Shown here in pieces: positions 1-11,900 of a stretch of DNA of 64,000 bases. A program made the position numbers and the translations under genes. Positions within the stretch are counted from its first letter, which is position 1, and every line of letters starts with the position of its first letter. This DNA is from Dryomyza anilis (Eukaryota > Arthropoda > Insecta > Diptera > Dryomyzidae). The notes beneath the pieces are model-generated. The model was not told where the DNA came from, made no database searches, and saw nothing but the letters and a program-made list of their open reading frames with translations. Location: assembly GCA_951804985.1 (NCBI GenBank), contig OX638136.1, forward strand, positions 1,386,501 through 1,450,500, written 5' to 3'.

Positions 1-1626
1 GCATTTTTTTCTTTATCACCTTCTTCTACTAAGACCTGATGATAGCCACTTGCTAAATCTAAAGTTGAAAAATACCGACTGTGACCTAATTGATCTAATA
101 TTTCATCTATTCGCGGAATAGGAAATACCTGTTTTACGGTTACGTCATTTAATTTACGGAAATCTATGACAAGTCTCCATTTTTTGTTCGCTCCTCTTCG
201 GTACCAATAGTAATGGTGAATTCCAGGGTGATATGCTTGGCGATATAATACCAGCATGTAACATTTTGTTAACCTGTCTATTAATTTCCTTTCCATGTGT
301 GTGTGGAAGTTTGTATTGCTTTTGGTTAATTGGTGGTTGATTCCATTGTGTTGCTATGTCGTGTTTAAGTATCGGCGTGTATGATAGTTCGTCACCTTCT
401 AAGTGAAAAACATCGTGGTAAGAAATACAAAGATTTTGTAATGATGTGATTTCCTCCTTATTTAAAGATTCATCGATGTTAATTTTTTCTAATAATCTAT
501 TAATCCTATTTTTTATATTCACTGAATTTATTGCATTTATTGTAGAGTTGTTTGTATCTGATTCCCTATACTGATTAAAATTTGAAAATTTCGGTTTAAA
601 ATTGTTGTCTATTGTAATGTCCTTTTCTGTAGCATTTAATACTGAGACATAAACTTTATTTTTGTTAACATTCGATAAGCTTTCTCCCAAATATACTCCA
701 GGATAAATTTCTTGTTTATGTATTAATACAATTGGAATTTTTGTTTTTAGTGTAATTTCTACTATTTTTGCGGTTCTCGGCATGATTTTTATTTCATGAT
801 TGTAATAAATATTTTCTATGTCGGCTCGCTTTTTCCGTGGTAATCGGATAGTGTGATTCTTTCCTTTATCGTAGAATGTTATGGTCTTATTAATTGCGTT
901 TATTACGGATCTATTCCATATGTTATCCCGTCCTATTATTCCGTCTGCTGGTATTCCTTGTTCAAGAGATACTACATGCATTATTAAATGTAACCACTTT
1001 ATATTACTGTGTTGTATATTGGTCGTGCCTAACGTCCTTACGCATCCACCAAAAGCCCCATTAAAATCTTTCTTACTATTTTTGTCAAATTCCGGTAGTT
1101 GTGTCAATGCACCTTCTTTTATTATGCTTGCATCTGCTCCTGAGTCTACTAGTAATATGAGTTTTCCATTTTTAGCTGCCTCGCAAGGTACTTCAATGAA
1201 CACATCACTTACATTAGACAATTTGAAGCAGTCCCCCTTTCTATTGTATATTTTGTTAATTCTCTTTTTATTTAATCCACTCAACTGTTGTCTGATTTTT
1301 TTATCATAACATGTTATAAAATTTTCAAACTTTTTCAACATTCCTGTAAACATATTGTTCACCTTTTGACCTATTTGCATTTCTTCCCATACACATCTTT
1401 GCCGATTAGTTTCATCTGCTACTAATTTAATCATTTTTGCCCCTATTGCTATTATCATATATATAAAGAAATGTATTAATGCAAAAATTACCAGTGTCAC
1501 TCCCTCACAATCAAACCACGGTAGATCAATATGTGTATAAACGGTCACTTCAGACGTCTGATTTGCAATATTTTCCTCCACCGGTTTTCTCTTATTTTTA
1601 GGAGTTTGGGTAGTTAATGTGATCAC
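1..1626 (-). CDS. Gypsy 1 Pol: protease and start of reverse transcriptase (partial)
   Basis: Residues about 157-172 carry the aspartic protease motif LLVDSGADASII. RT begins near residue 425 and includes SPWNSPLLLVPK. The open frame has no ATG at its start (GTG at 1626) and continues upstream into the end of gag in the -1 frame, as expected for Gag-Pol made by -1 frameshifting. Residues about 42-63 form a hydrophobic, membrane-segment-like stretch ahead of the protease, which is unusual. Near 177 an A6 run appears one base too long: after it the conserved RT text (KWRLVIDFRKLND, then FSTLDLASGYHQV) continues in another frame down to base 1. This is either a real frameshift or a homopolymer sequencing error. 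The C-terminal half of Pol lies outside. Confidence 0.88.
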
Positions 1627-1700
1627 AGACCCTTCAGTCTTATGATTTACTATTTCTACCCTTTTTGACCTAATTTTACTATTTTTAATGGGTCCCCAGC

Positions 1701-3443
1701 TTACTGGCCTTGGCTGGGCCCCTGGTAGTTTCCCTTGTTTTGATCATTATTCTCCCTCGCCAGATAATCCCTCTTGGCGTAGCAATCAGTTTCTACATGA
1801 CCAAGTCTACGACACCAATCACATTTTAAATTATTTCTAGGGGTATTCCCATTTCTATTGTTATTATTTCTATTATTATTATTATTGGTACGGTACGTAG
1901 TGTTATGTCCTGCTTGCAAATTGTTGTTTAAAAATTCCCTATTAACGACTGGATGGTTTTGTGTACGTCCAAACCCTTCCATATTTTGAGCTTCTAATTT
2001 AATAGAAGCACACCTCCAACTAGATTCGTGCCCATATTTTTCACACTCTATACAAAACGGTGTGTTTTTCCGCGTAATACATTCGTCTCGTGTATGTCCT
2101 TTTTTCTGGCAAAAAGAGCATGTTGGTCGTATTTTTGATCCTTCTGTTTTATTTTGGGTTGATATTTTGTGATTTAGTGGGGTTGTTTGAAAATGATTGT
2201 TTTGAATACTATTCGTTGGACTGGTTACAGATCGTTGTTCGAAATTGTACACTTCCTCGGGGAATCTCGGACCCCCTTGAATTGTTATCTGGGCCTTTAA
2301 TGCTTCATCTAATAAATCATTCAAGTTTTCTGCTTTGCTACTTAATAATAAAATCTTTATTGTCGGATCCTTTACACCTACCTTGAATGCTGCCAGAACT
2401 GAGTTTACTAGTTCCGTATTAAAAACATCTGTAGGTAGATTTTTATTTTTGTACCTTGAATCTGCTATTTCATTAGCGTTTGCCCATAATCTTTCTAATC
2501 TTCTTGCAAATGTCCTCAGACGTTCACCATCCGTCTGATATGCTTTTCTAATACTATCTTGAACCGAATCTAACGTAGTCATTTTTAAATATGTATTTCT
2601 TAGAACGTCAAATAACTCCTCTAAATCATTGAACTTTCTTGTGCGGACTAGATCATAAGCGTCACCAAGAAGATGCAGTTTGACACAGCTAATGAATTCT
2701 TCTTTGTTTTCTTTTGTAATTTTTAGACTTGCTAACGCACAAGCGTCCATGAATCTATAAAGTTCAGTTTTAACGGATGGTGATTCCGATCCCATAAAAA
2801 ATGGAACCACACTTCCTACGTAATTCGATACAGTATTTAACGACATTTCTAATGTTGTTTCCGGTGCTGTTATTTTATCAAATTTTCCTTCAATCTGTAA
2901 TACCTCCTTATGATATAATGATGTTTCGTGGGCTAGCTTAACTTCTGATTCTAAAAATCTGATTTTCGAATCTAATTCCCTTACTTTATTATTTGCTTCT
3001 TCTAATGTTTCGAATTCTAGTCTGGGCTGTTGGCTCAGTGCTCGTTCAATTGATTCGTCCGAAATATCTTTATTTTTCAGCAAAGTTCTTAATTTTTCGT
3101 TTTCTTCCTCTATTCCACTAGCCTGATCTAACAACTCCTGCCGTTCTTCTACAATATCGTTTAATTTTTTATTTAATGAAGTAAATTCCCCTTTCCAATC
3201 TTCTAATTCTTTTATTTTATGAGCACTTTTATGTTCCAAGAAGTATACTAATTGTTCAAAAACACCGTCAACTCTTTCGACTTCTGAGTATACCCGTGTG
3301 GAACTGACTTTAATTTTTATTAATTCTAAAGTTTCTTTATTGTTAACTTCCGTACTAATTTGATTCCACAATTTCTCAGTAAATCTGCCAAGTTGTCCTA
3401 ATATATTTCTATATGCTACTTCCAATTCCTCAAAGTTCGCCAT
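1701..3443 (-). CDS. Gypsy 1 Gag polyprotein, 580 aa, three zinc knuckles
   Basis: Intact open frame from an ATG at 3443 to TAA at 1701. The N-terminal third is Glu/Lys/Leu rich and looks coiled-coil (about residues 60-190). The middle (about 200-395) is capsid-like helical sequence. The C-terminal third is Asn-rich nucleocapsid with CSFCQKKGHTRDEC and CIECEKYGHESSWRC (about 440-480) and CDWCRRLGHVETDC (about 541-554). These CCHC knuckles bind RNA in Gag proteins. The stop lies inside the overlapping upstream extension of the pol frame. The intact length and absence of stops contrast with every other gag in the window. Confidence 0.9.
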   Translation of the reverse strand: MANFEELEVAYRNILGQLGRFTEKLWNQISTEVNNKETLELIKIKVSSTRVYSEVERVDGVFEQLVYFLEHKSAHKIKELEDWKGEFTSLNKKLNDIVEERQELLDQASGIEEENEKLRTLLKNKDISDESIERALSQQPRLEFETLEEANNKVRELDSKIRFLESEVKLAHETSLYHKEVLQIEGKFDKITAPETTLEMSLNTVSNYVGSVVPFFMGSESPSVKTELYRFMDACALASLKITKENKEEFISCVKLHLLGDAYDLVRTRKFNDLEELFDVLRNTYLKMTTLDSVQDSIRKAYQTDGERLRTFARRLERLWANANEIADSRYKNKNLPTDVFNTELVNSVLAAFKVGVKDPTIKILLLSSKAENLNDLLDEALKAQITIQGGPRFPEEVYNFEQRSVTSPTNSIQNNHFQTTPLNHKISTQNKTEGSKIRPTCSFCQKKGHTRDECITRKNTPFCIECEKYGHESSWRCASIKLEAQNMEGFGRTQNHPVVNREFLNNNLQAGHNTTYRTNNNNNRNNNNRNGNTPRNNLKCDWCRRLGHVETDCYAKRDYLARENNDQNKGNYQGPSQGQ

Positions 3444-3661
3444 ATAATCATTAAAATTTTCAATTAAAATTTATAAATTTGTTTAATTTCATTCTTTCTA
3501 TAATATAATTTCACCATTTATTTACTGCTTTCACTCAAACTCACTAAAATTTATTCAATATTTAATTATACCTTCCTTTCCACTTCTGTGTTTCTTCATT
3601 TATTTTTTTTTAATGCTCCTTCAAATTCGTCCTTCAGTCCTTTTTGTAGATTCTTGAAAAA
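3444..3661 (-). other. Gypsy 1 5' leader between PBS and gag
   Basis: AT-rich untranslated leader of about 220 bases on the minus strand. I see no convincing coding sequence; a short plus-strand open frame crossing it is a shadow. Confidence 0.6.
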
Positions 3662-3673
3662 CCGGCTGCGCCA
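3662..3673 (-). promoter_or_regulatory. Primer-binding site of Gypsy 1 (TGGCGCAG type)
   Basis: The minus strand reads TGGCGCAGCCGG directly inside the LTR end. TGGCGCAG is complementary to the 3' end of insect tRNA-Ser, the primer of the 17.6/297 group. Only the first eight bases fit well, so the tRNA identity is an inference. Confidence 0.6.
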
Positions 3674-4590
3674 AAATGTTGCGGGCTCCAGGGGTCTTTT
3701 GTACTTGCCTTTATTAATGAAACCGTCAGTGACAATATTCCCTCGAAGTCCACAATTCTTTCCTAACATTTATTATTAAATAAAAACGCAAGGATATTTT
3801 AGACTTGCTTTATACTTTTATTAATTATTGTTAAGTATTTTTACAAGCTTGAGTTTAAACTGAAAACACGTCTGCACTCTAAGGCAGTTAAAATCATAAT
3901 GCTTAAAATCTAAACTTAACCTCTACTCATCACCTCGGTATCGTGCGACTCACGAACCCCTTGCTTATACTTATTTCTTAAAACACAACTCATAAATGCA
4001 AGCAAGCATATTCTTAAATCTACGTACTACTAAAAACCTCATGAACCCCACATCAGATATTTACTAATATTGTGAAATCATTAACTGAGAAAATTCCAAT
4101 GTGCTAAATTGGTTCCCATGCTGGCGTTAGTCTTGACTTAAATTACAACCAATGCTTTTGTTGTTGCTTTTAAACAGACGGCACACTTGCTAGCGTGTGC
4201 CTTGGATCAAATTGCAACCAGTGCACTTTTCGTTGCTTTCAAGCGGACTTAATTTTATATCCTGAAAGTATGCACTCATAAACATTATGTACTTGTTCCA
4301 GTTACGCCGTAAACGTTATGTTAAGTTAACATGCATCTGTTATTGTGCTTTTAGATTTGAACTTTATGTGCATACTGGTTATGTGCAGGCTTTCTTAAAT
4401 ACAACAAAAAAAACGTTTCTGATTCACAACAATTGTATTATTATTTTTGCTGTTGTTAATGCTTTAGGTTTGTATTTTTTCAATAATTTTTGCAGCATTT
4501 TTGCATTTCTTCTGAATTTGATGTTTTCGCTTTTGATTTGTACTTTTTCTTTTGACTTAATTTTGATGATGATGTTGATTAAAAAATGTA
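3674..4590 (-). repeat. 5' LTR of Gypsy 1 (outer edge approximate)
   Basis: The inner edge is set by the primer-binding site. The outer edge is taken as the junction with the first 4.4-kb array unit at 4590/4591, since sequence from 4591 on recurs at 8943 and 13339. The second LTR lies outside the window, so neither length (about 917 bp) nor termini can be checked. No gene is seen inside; open frames at 4287-4640 and 4424-4741 overlap each other and cross the junction. Confidence 0.5.
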
Positions 4591-5019
4591 TATTGCATGG
4601 GAGGAGACACGTCATTATTTCGCCCATATATAGCCTATGATACCTCTGAACACCATAGTATCCTTGCGAAAAAATTATACTTGGATTTATTAAAATTATA
4701 CATCTGACAAACATCTTTAAAATATGAAACAAATGCCACAATTAAATGTGACTAAAATCGGATTAATTGCAAATACATTTGCTTGTATTAAATATTAATT
4801 AAATATTATGCAAATCTTAAAACACTTGACGAATACTTGGAAAGGTACTCCCTTTTCATTCGTTAATTAAATTTTATTTAACTAAAATTAAAGCAATTTT
4901 CTGGTTATACTTCGTCGTTGTATAGCCTTCCCCTCCAAAATTGTACAAAGTGCGAAACTAGCAGTTTTTCTAAAAATATACCTCGAGTTTTTTTATATAC
5001 ATGTTTGCAGTGAGTATAT

Positions 5020-5190
5020 TGTAGTTCTATTGATTAGAACGGTGGACTACGAGCGAAAAGTACCGGGTTCGATGTCAGCAACAGTCAACATATTTTTCAA
5101 AGAAAACATTTTTCCTCTGAAAGTAAAACCTCTCATGAATACACTTTTTACGAAGCCGCACATTGGGAACAAATTCCAAATTTATGGTCA
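5020..5190 (+). repeat. Diverged tRNA-derived SINE head (unit 1; same at 9418-9590 and 13834-14005)
   Basis: Contains ATTGATTAGAACGGTGGAC (A-box-like) and GGGTTCGATGTC (B-box-like), then text resembling the body of the intact SINE at 23806. The matching 3' end does not follow directly but lies about 0.8 kb further on, so the SINE appears split. Confidence 0.5.
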
Positions 5191-5997
5191 AAAACCGACT
5201 ATATGACATCGACATAAAATTACCGTCTAATGATAGGTAATGAATCATAGCAGATATGCATATAATTTTTTTATATTTGGTTTGTACTTTTCTTATAATT
5301 CTTATTTAACCAAAGAAACATGAAAAATTAAATTTTTGAGGCCCACCCCAAATATATCAAATATTTCACGTATATTTATAATGACAAAATTGTAACATAT
5401 GCCATATCATTGATATTAAAGATAAGAACAGATACATTCATTATTAATATATATTAAATTTGGATCTGATGGATACCGCCACGTTGAAGTTAGGTATTTC
5501 GATTTAGATACATTATTTTTCACTTTAGAATACGATTAACACGGATTAAAACGCGATATTTTATTTTCAAATACTGATGAACAATGATATATTAATTGTG
5601 AATAAACGTGATTTGCTCTATTTTGCACATTTTTAGCGTAGCTGTTGTAAAATTTGAGTTTTTGAAAAAAGTTAAATTTTTTAAAAATTTACTTTTTATA
5701 TGGAAAATATAGGGATTACAAAAATATATATGTATTTTACAATATTCTTTCTAAAATCCAAGGAATCAGTCCACAAAATATTTGCGTCTTGAAGCCGACC
5801 ACCCTATAACATTGTCACCAATATTGTTCGCCTTCATATAAGTTTTTAAGTTCGCCATTTTTATTTTTTTTTTTATTTCTCATTTTAATATAAGAACCAC
5901 ATCCTTAAATCATTACTACAAAAAAAAAAAACAAATATTAATAATCTGAAAACTCTTTATAATTTTGGCCATAAAAATTTATTTTTTTACCAAAATT

Positions 5998-6091
5998 CGC
6001 CGTTCGGATTAGGCGTTAAACAGTAGGTTCCACAACCTTTGAGTACGGGGTAAAGTCTTCAAGACTGCAGGGCCAAACTATTATATTGTGA
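5998..6091 (+). repeat. SINE 3' end (unit 1; same at 10392-10484 and 14809-14901)
   Basis: CGCCGTTCGGATTAGGCG, CAGTAGGTTCCACAACC and GGGCCAAACTATTATATT match the 3' half of the intact SINE (CGCCGTTCGGATTCGGCAAT ... GTGCCAAACTATTATTATAT). Present once per array unit. Confidence 0.65.
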
Positions 6092-7994
6092 ATAAAACAA
6101 TTTCCTTTAGACGTGTGGCAAACATCGTGTCTTTTTAAAATATAACAAGAGTTTTGTTGATGGTCAATACTTCAGGTATATTTGTACAATTGCTACAAGG
6201 CATACATTCAAAATTGTAGTCTGTGTTTCATATTTTTATTGTTATTTTATAATATCTTAATAGATATCAAAATTATAGAATGGATACTGTAAATTAGATT
6301 CACTTAAAATAATATATCTGAATATTTTTATGATAAACCATAATAAAGTTGAATAGTTTCATAGTCGAATTGGAAATCCCTCGAGTTTTCCACTATCATA
6401 GTCACACATTTAAAGTATTCAAAACTTATTATATAATAGTTATCCAAAAATGTTTATAAAATGTAGTAAATAATATGGTTTTCTTTTTGTAAAGAATATT
6501 CAGTAATTTTAATATTTTTAGTTTTATAATATTAGCCTTGTTAAAGAAACAGGATTACATAAATCGAACCCTAATTTAGTATAGTAAAACAACATAAATT
6601 TAGCATATAAGAAATTTTCGATTCGGCATAACAGCATAAGTCGACATATGTTGTGCGTTTTATTTTTTTGCTTTGTGTAATAACAACATAACTCGACTTA
6701 TGCAAATGAAATATGAATATTTCAATTTGGAATAACAACATTTAATACTAATTTCGCTATAAGTATTGGAATAATAAATAATTTATAAAACTAGTATTTT
6801 TTACAAAATATGCTAACAATATGTGAGATATTTGCGCTGGTAAACCTTAAAAATCTTAATACAATTTTATGATATATTTAGTTAAACCTTTAAAATGCTC
6901 TCCTGAAAAGTAGTAAAAAATTACTTATTTTGTTATGGCTTGAGACCACAGAATTGTGTGTCCATTATTGTTTTAAATAACTACACCACTGATGGGCACA
7001 CGTATAAAATTACACATTGCGAGCAAATTAAAAAAAAGTTTTTTATTACAAAAGAAATTACCAAAATTTTATTTTACTTTATATTGTATGAAATAAGAAT
7101 TAATTAAAGGTTCATATATATGCATATATTATTTAGTTTAGATATATTTATAACATAAACACATGTAATATAAGTACTACTTTGAGATCAATATGTATTA
7201 ATAAAAAAATAAACTTAAAAATGGCAGATTTTACTTAATATTTTTTAAATAATTCAATATAAATCAGCTCTGCGATAATTTAAATTAAGACTAAAGAGCT
7301 ACCCGAGTGGAAATTGGTTAAGGTTAGCCTTATTTCGCATCCGTCCCTGATCAGAATACGCCAAGCATCCCCACCAAAGGCCACCTGAAAAAATTTATGA
7401 TATTTATGAACTTTAAACTATTTAAAAATAAAAATAAAACTATTTTTTTTTCTTTTATTTTATTACTTTTTTATTTTATTTTATTATTTAAATTTTTTTT
7501 TTAATTACTTACATTTTATATCTACTCTTGCTGTTGCTGCTGTTTGTTGTTGAGCGATGTTAAGTACCTGCGGTGCACGTTACTTTGGAGTTTTAAACAA
7601 CAAATGAAACGATTCGGTCTATTTGTACGAAATGATATAATAATAATAACTAAGAATTGTATATGCTATTATCGACGCGTCGCTACGAGTTGTCAACATA
7701 ATCACTGCGAGTCATTCGGCATGACGCGTCAGTAAAATAAAAATATTTATTTATAGAATGGTCAAAAGTTGTAGGTCACACATACGATCATACACAAATA
7801 CTCAAAGAACTACCTACCTACTTTGTGTTGTATTTTCTATGCTCCTTTTGGTGGACTGGTTTTTATTTGTCAGTATCGCCTTTATGCTCGGCTGAATTGC
7901 ACGTGACGTGGAGGCTGTGTGAATATGAATGCCTTAATGAACGCAATTCATAATAATTATGAACTCTAGGGCGGATCGAAACCAAACTTAATTA

Positions 7995-8224
7995 TACCCA
8001 ACACTAGGAGTGAAAGGGTATATTCAGTTTGGTATGCCGTTTGTAACACCCAGAAGGAAGCATCTCCGGTATGGAAAAGTATATATATATTCTTGATCAG
8101 TATAACCTCCTCAATTGATTTAGGAATGTCCGTCTGTCTGTCTGTTTCTCCCTCTTTCTGTCTGTTGAAATTACGATTACAGAAAAATTAGAAGAGCTAG
8201 ATTCTTCTAATTTAGATGACTTAT
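7995..8224. repeat. 5' part of dispersed fly repeat, interrupted by copia (also 12390-12619, 16806-17036)
   Basis: Begins TACCCAACACTAGGAGTG, then AGAAGGAAGCATCTCC, AGTATATATATATTCTTGATC and a GTCTGTCTGTCTGTTT tract. The same family lies at 23099-23620, 25634-26301 and 59515-60140. In unit 3 its other half resumes at 19397, directly after the copia element, which shows copia landed inside it. Confidence 0.7.
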
Positions 8225-8942
8225 TATTCTCTTCTATGGCGTTTGAATAAAACACGGTTTTTATTTAAAGAACAAAAGTTTTAATGTTTGAACTCGAACA
8301 AATAGTTTTTTAGACAAATTTAAGTTTAAACGATTGCTTTGATTTCAACACCTTCTCTCAATCGAATAATCCTAGACTTTGATTTCTCCACTTGCTATGG
8401 TATCTCTTATAAAATGATATTTGATATCAATGTGTTTAGAGCGTTTGCTTTCCAGATTATCTTCAACAATAGTTACGATATCATCTTTTATTTCATGTAA
8501 GTCCTGCAACAATCCGCGCAACCACAAAGCTTCTGCTGTAGCTGTACTCAATGCCACGTATTCGGCTTCGCTTGACGAAGTAGCAACAGTAGCTTGTTTC
8601 TTGCTAGACCAAGAGACTGTGCAGCCATAAATTTTAAAAACATAGCCACTTACTGATTTACAATCTATAGTGTCAGGTGCCCAGTCAGCGTCGGCATATC
8701 CAATGATTGGATCATTTTGATATTGTTTAAAATTAAATTTTAAAGATTTTGTTCCTTTTAAATACCTTACAACTCGTTTCAGATGCTGCCAGTGCAAATC
8801 ATGGATTTTCTTGAAATCTTCCCATATATCCAACGGTGTAGCAAATATCTGGTCTGGAACCTAGCATTATATACATTAGGCTTCCAAGCAGTTCTCGATA
8901 TGGTTTATTAAATTGCATTTTGCTGACATTTGGTTCTAACTG
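8225..8942 (-). pseudogene. Truncated copia 3' end: RNase H fragment and 3' LTR (unit 1)
   Basis: The LTR occupies 8225-8350, and an RNase H frame follows on the minus strand up to the array junction. It shows YADADWAP, SWSSKKQATVATSSSEAEY and KHIDIKYHF, the signature of Ty1/copia RNase H. The frame has no ATG and breaks off where the copia RT text is cut by the tandem junction at 8943, so it is a non-functional fragment. Confidence 0.88.
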
Positions 8943-11900
8943 TATTGCATGGGAGGAGACACGACTGCTGTCATTATTTCGCCCATATATAGCCTATGAT
9001 ACCTCTGAACACCATAGTATGCTTGCGAATAAAATTATACTTGGATTTATTAAAATTATACATCTGAAACAAATGCCACAATTAAATGTGACTAAAATCG
9101 GATTAATTGCAAATACATTTGCTTGTATTAAATATTAATTAAATATTATGCAAATCTTAAAACACTTGACGAATACTTGGAAAGGTACTCCCTTTTCATT
9201 CGTTAATTAAATTTTATTTAACTAAAATTAAAGCAATTTTCTGGTTATACTTCGTCGTTGTATAGCCTTCCCCTCCAAAATTGTACAATGGCGTGAGTTT
9301 TTGTCGCTTGAACTATAATAGTGTAGGCACATTTAAAGCTATTAAGTGCGAAACTAGCAGTTTTTCTAAAAATATACCTCGAGTTTTTTCATATACATGT
9401 TTGCAGTGAGTATATTGAGTTCTATTGGTTAGAACGGTGGACTACGAGCGAAAAGTACCGGGTTCGATGTCAGCAACAGTCAACATATTTTTCAAAGAAA
9501 ACATTTTTCCTCTGAAAGTAAAACCTCTCATGAATACACTTTTTACGACGCCGCACATTGGGAACAAATTCCAAATTTATGGTCAAAAACCGACTATATG
9601 ACATCGACATAAAATTACCGTCTAATGATAGGTAATGAATCATAGCAGATATGCATATAATTTTTTTATATTTGGTTTGTACTTTTCTTATAATTCTTAT
9701 TTAGCCAAAGAAACATGAAAAATTAAATTTTTGAGGCCCACCCCAAATATATCAAATATTTCACGTATATTTATAATGACAAAATTGTAACATATGCCAT
9801 ATCATTGATATTAAAGATAAGAACAGATACATTCATTATTAATATATATTAAATTTGGATCTGATGGATACCGCCACGTTGAAGTTAGGTATTTCGATTT
9901 AGATACATTATTTTTCACTTTAGAATACGATTAACACGGATTAACACGCGATATTTTATTTTCAAATACTGATGAACAATGATATATTAATTGTGAATAA
10001 ACGTGATTTGCTCTATTTTGCACATTTTTAGCGTAGCTGTTGTAAAATTTGAGTTTTTGAAAAAAGTTAAATTTTTTAAAAATTTACTTTTTATATGGAA
10101 AATATAGGGATTACAAAAATATATATGTATTTTACAATATTCTTTCTAAAATCCAAGGAATCAGTCCATATAATATTTGCATCTTGAAGCCGACCACCCT
10201 ATAACATTGTCACCAATATTGTTCGCCTTCATATAAGTTTTTAAGTTCGCCATTTTTATTTTTTTTTTTATTTCTCATTTTAATATAAGAACCACATCCT
10301 TAAATCATTACTACAAAAAAAAAAACAAAGATTAATAATCTGAAAACTCTTTATAATTTTGGCCATAAAAATTTATTTTTTTACCAATGTTCGCCGTTCG
10401 GATTAGGCGTTAAACAGTAGGTTCCACAACCTTTGAGTACGGGGTAAAGTCTTCAAGACTGCAGGGCCAAACTATTATATTGTGAATAAAACAATTTCCT
10501 TTAGACGTGTGGCAAACATCATGTCTTTTTAAAATATAACAAGAGTTTTGTTGATGGTCAATACTTCAGGTATATTTGTACAATTGCTACAAGGCATACA
10601 TTCAAAATTGTAGTCTGTGTTTCATATTTTTATTGTTATTTTATAATATCTTAATAGATATCAAAATTATAGAATGGAAACTGTAAATTAGATTCACTTA
10701 AAATAATATATCTGAATATTTTTATGATAAACCATAATAATGTTGAATAGTTTCATAGTCGAATTGGAAATCCCTCGAGTTTTCCACTATCATAGTCACA
10801 CATTTAAAGTATTCAAAACTTATTATATAATAGTTATCCAAAAATGTTTATAAAATGTAGTAAATAATATGGTTTTTTTTTGTAAAGAATATTCAGTAAT
10901 TTTAATATTTTTAGTTTTATAATATTAGCCTTGTTAAAGAAACAGGATTACATAAATCGAACCCTAATTTAGTATAGTAAAACAACATAAATTTAGCATA
11001 TAAGAAATTTTCGATTCGGCATAACAGCATAAGTCGACATATGTTGTTCGTTTTATTTTTTTGCTTTGTGTAATAACAACATAACTCGACTTATGCAAAT
11101 GAAATATGAATATTTCAATTTGGAATAACAACATTTAATACTAATTTCGCTATAAGTATTGGAATAATAAATAATTTATAAAACTAGTATTTTTTACAAA
11201 ATATGCTAACAATATGTGAGATATTTGCGCTGGTAAACCTTAAAAATCTTAATACAATTTTATGATATATTTAGTTAAACCTTTAAAATGCTCTCCTGAA
11301 AAGTAGTAAAAAATTACTTATTTTGTTATGGCTTGAGACCACAGAATTGTGTGTCCATTATTGTTTTAAATAACTACACCACTGATGGGCACACGTATAA
11401 AATTACACATTGCGTGCAAATTAAAAAAAAAGTTTTTTATTACAAAAGAAATTACCAAAATTTTATTTTACTTTATATTGTATGAAATAAGAATTAATTA
11501 AAGGTTCATATATATGCATATATTATTTAGTTTAGATATATTTATAACATAAACACATGTAATATAAGTACTACTTTGAGATCAATATGTATTAATAAAA
11601 AAATAAACTTAAAAATGGCAGATTTTACTTAATATTTTTTTAAATAATACAATATAAATCAGCTCTGCGATAATTTAAATTAAGACTAAAGAGCTACCCG
11701 AGTGGAAATTGGTTAAGGTTAGCCTTATTTCTCATCCGTCCCTGATCAGTATACGCCAAGCATCCCCACCAAAGGCCACCTGAAAAAATTTATGATATTT
11801 ATGAACTTTAAACTATTTAAAAATAAAAATAAAACTATTTTTTTTTCTTTTACTTTATTACTTTTTTATTTTATTTTATTATTTTATTTTTTTTTTTAAT

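Larger units (their letters stand above)
1..4590 (-). mobile_element. Ty3/Gypsy LTR retrotransposon 1, 3' part cut by window edge
   Basis: On the minus strand the order is LTR, primer-binding site, leader, gag, pol. Pol runs off the window start inside reverse transcriptase, so RNase H, integrase and the 3' LTR are not visible. The intact 580-aa Gag suggests a fairly young insertion. The 5' end abuts the first unit of the 4.4-kb tandem array at about 4590. No target duplication can be tested because the other end is outside. The order and PR-RT motifs are seen; assignment to Ty3/Gypsy rests on RT type and gag-pol arrangement. Confidence 0.9.
4591..8942. repeat. Array 1 unit 1 (most diverged)
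   Basis: Starts TATTGCATGGGAGG and ends inside copia RT. Bases 4600-7990 hold no gene I can support: AT-rich DNA with a diverged SINE head (5020-5190) and SINE tail (5998-6091), homopolymer runs and short unsupported frames. From 7995 a dispersed repeat starts, into which the copia element is inserted. The unit carries an A-to-S change in the RNase H RAKHIDIKYHF motif, absent from the other two. Confidence 0.88.

Noticed and set aside
7544..7735. A 63-aa open frame repeated identically at 7544, 11939 and 16356
   Set aside because: Identity follows from the recent tandem duplication of the whole 4.4-kb unit; no domain and no independent conservation.
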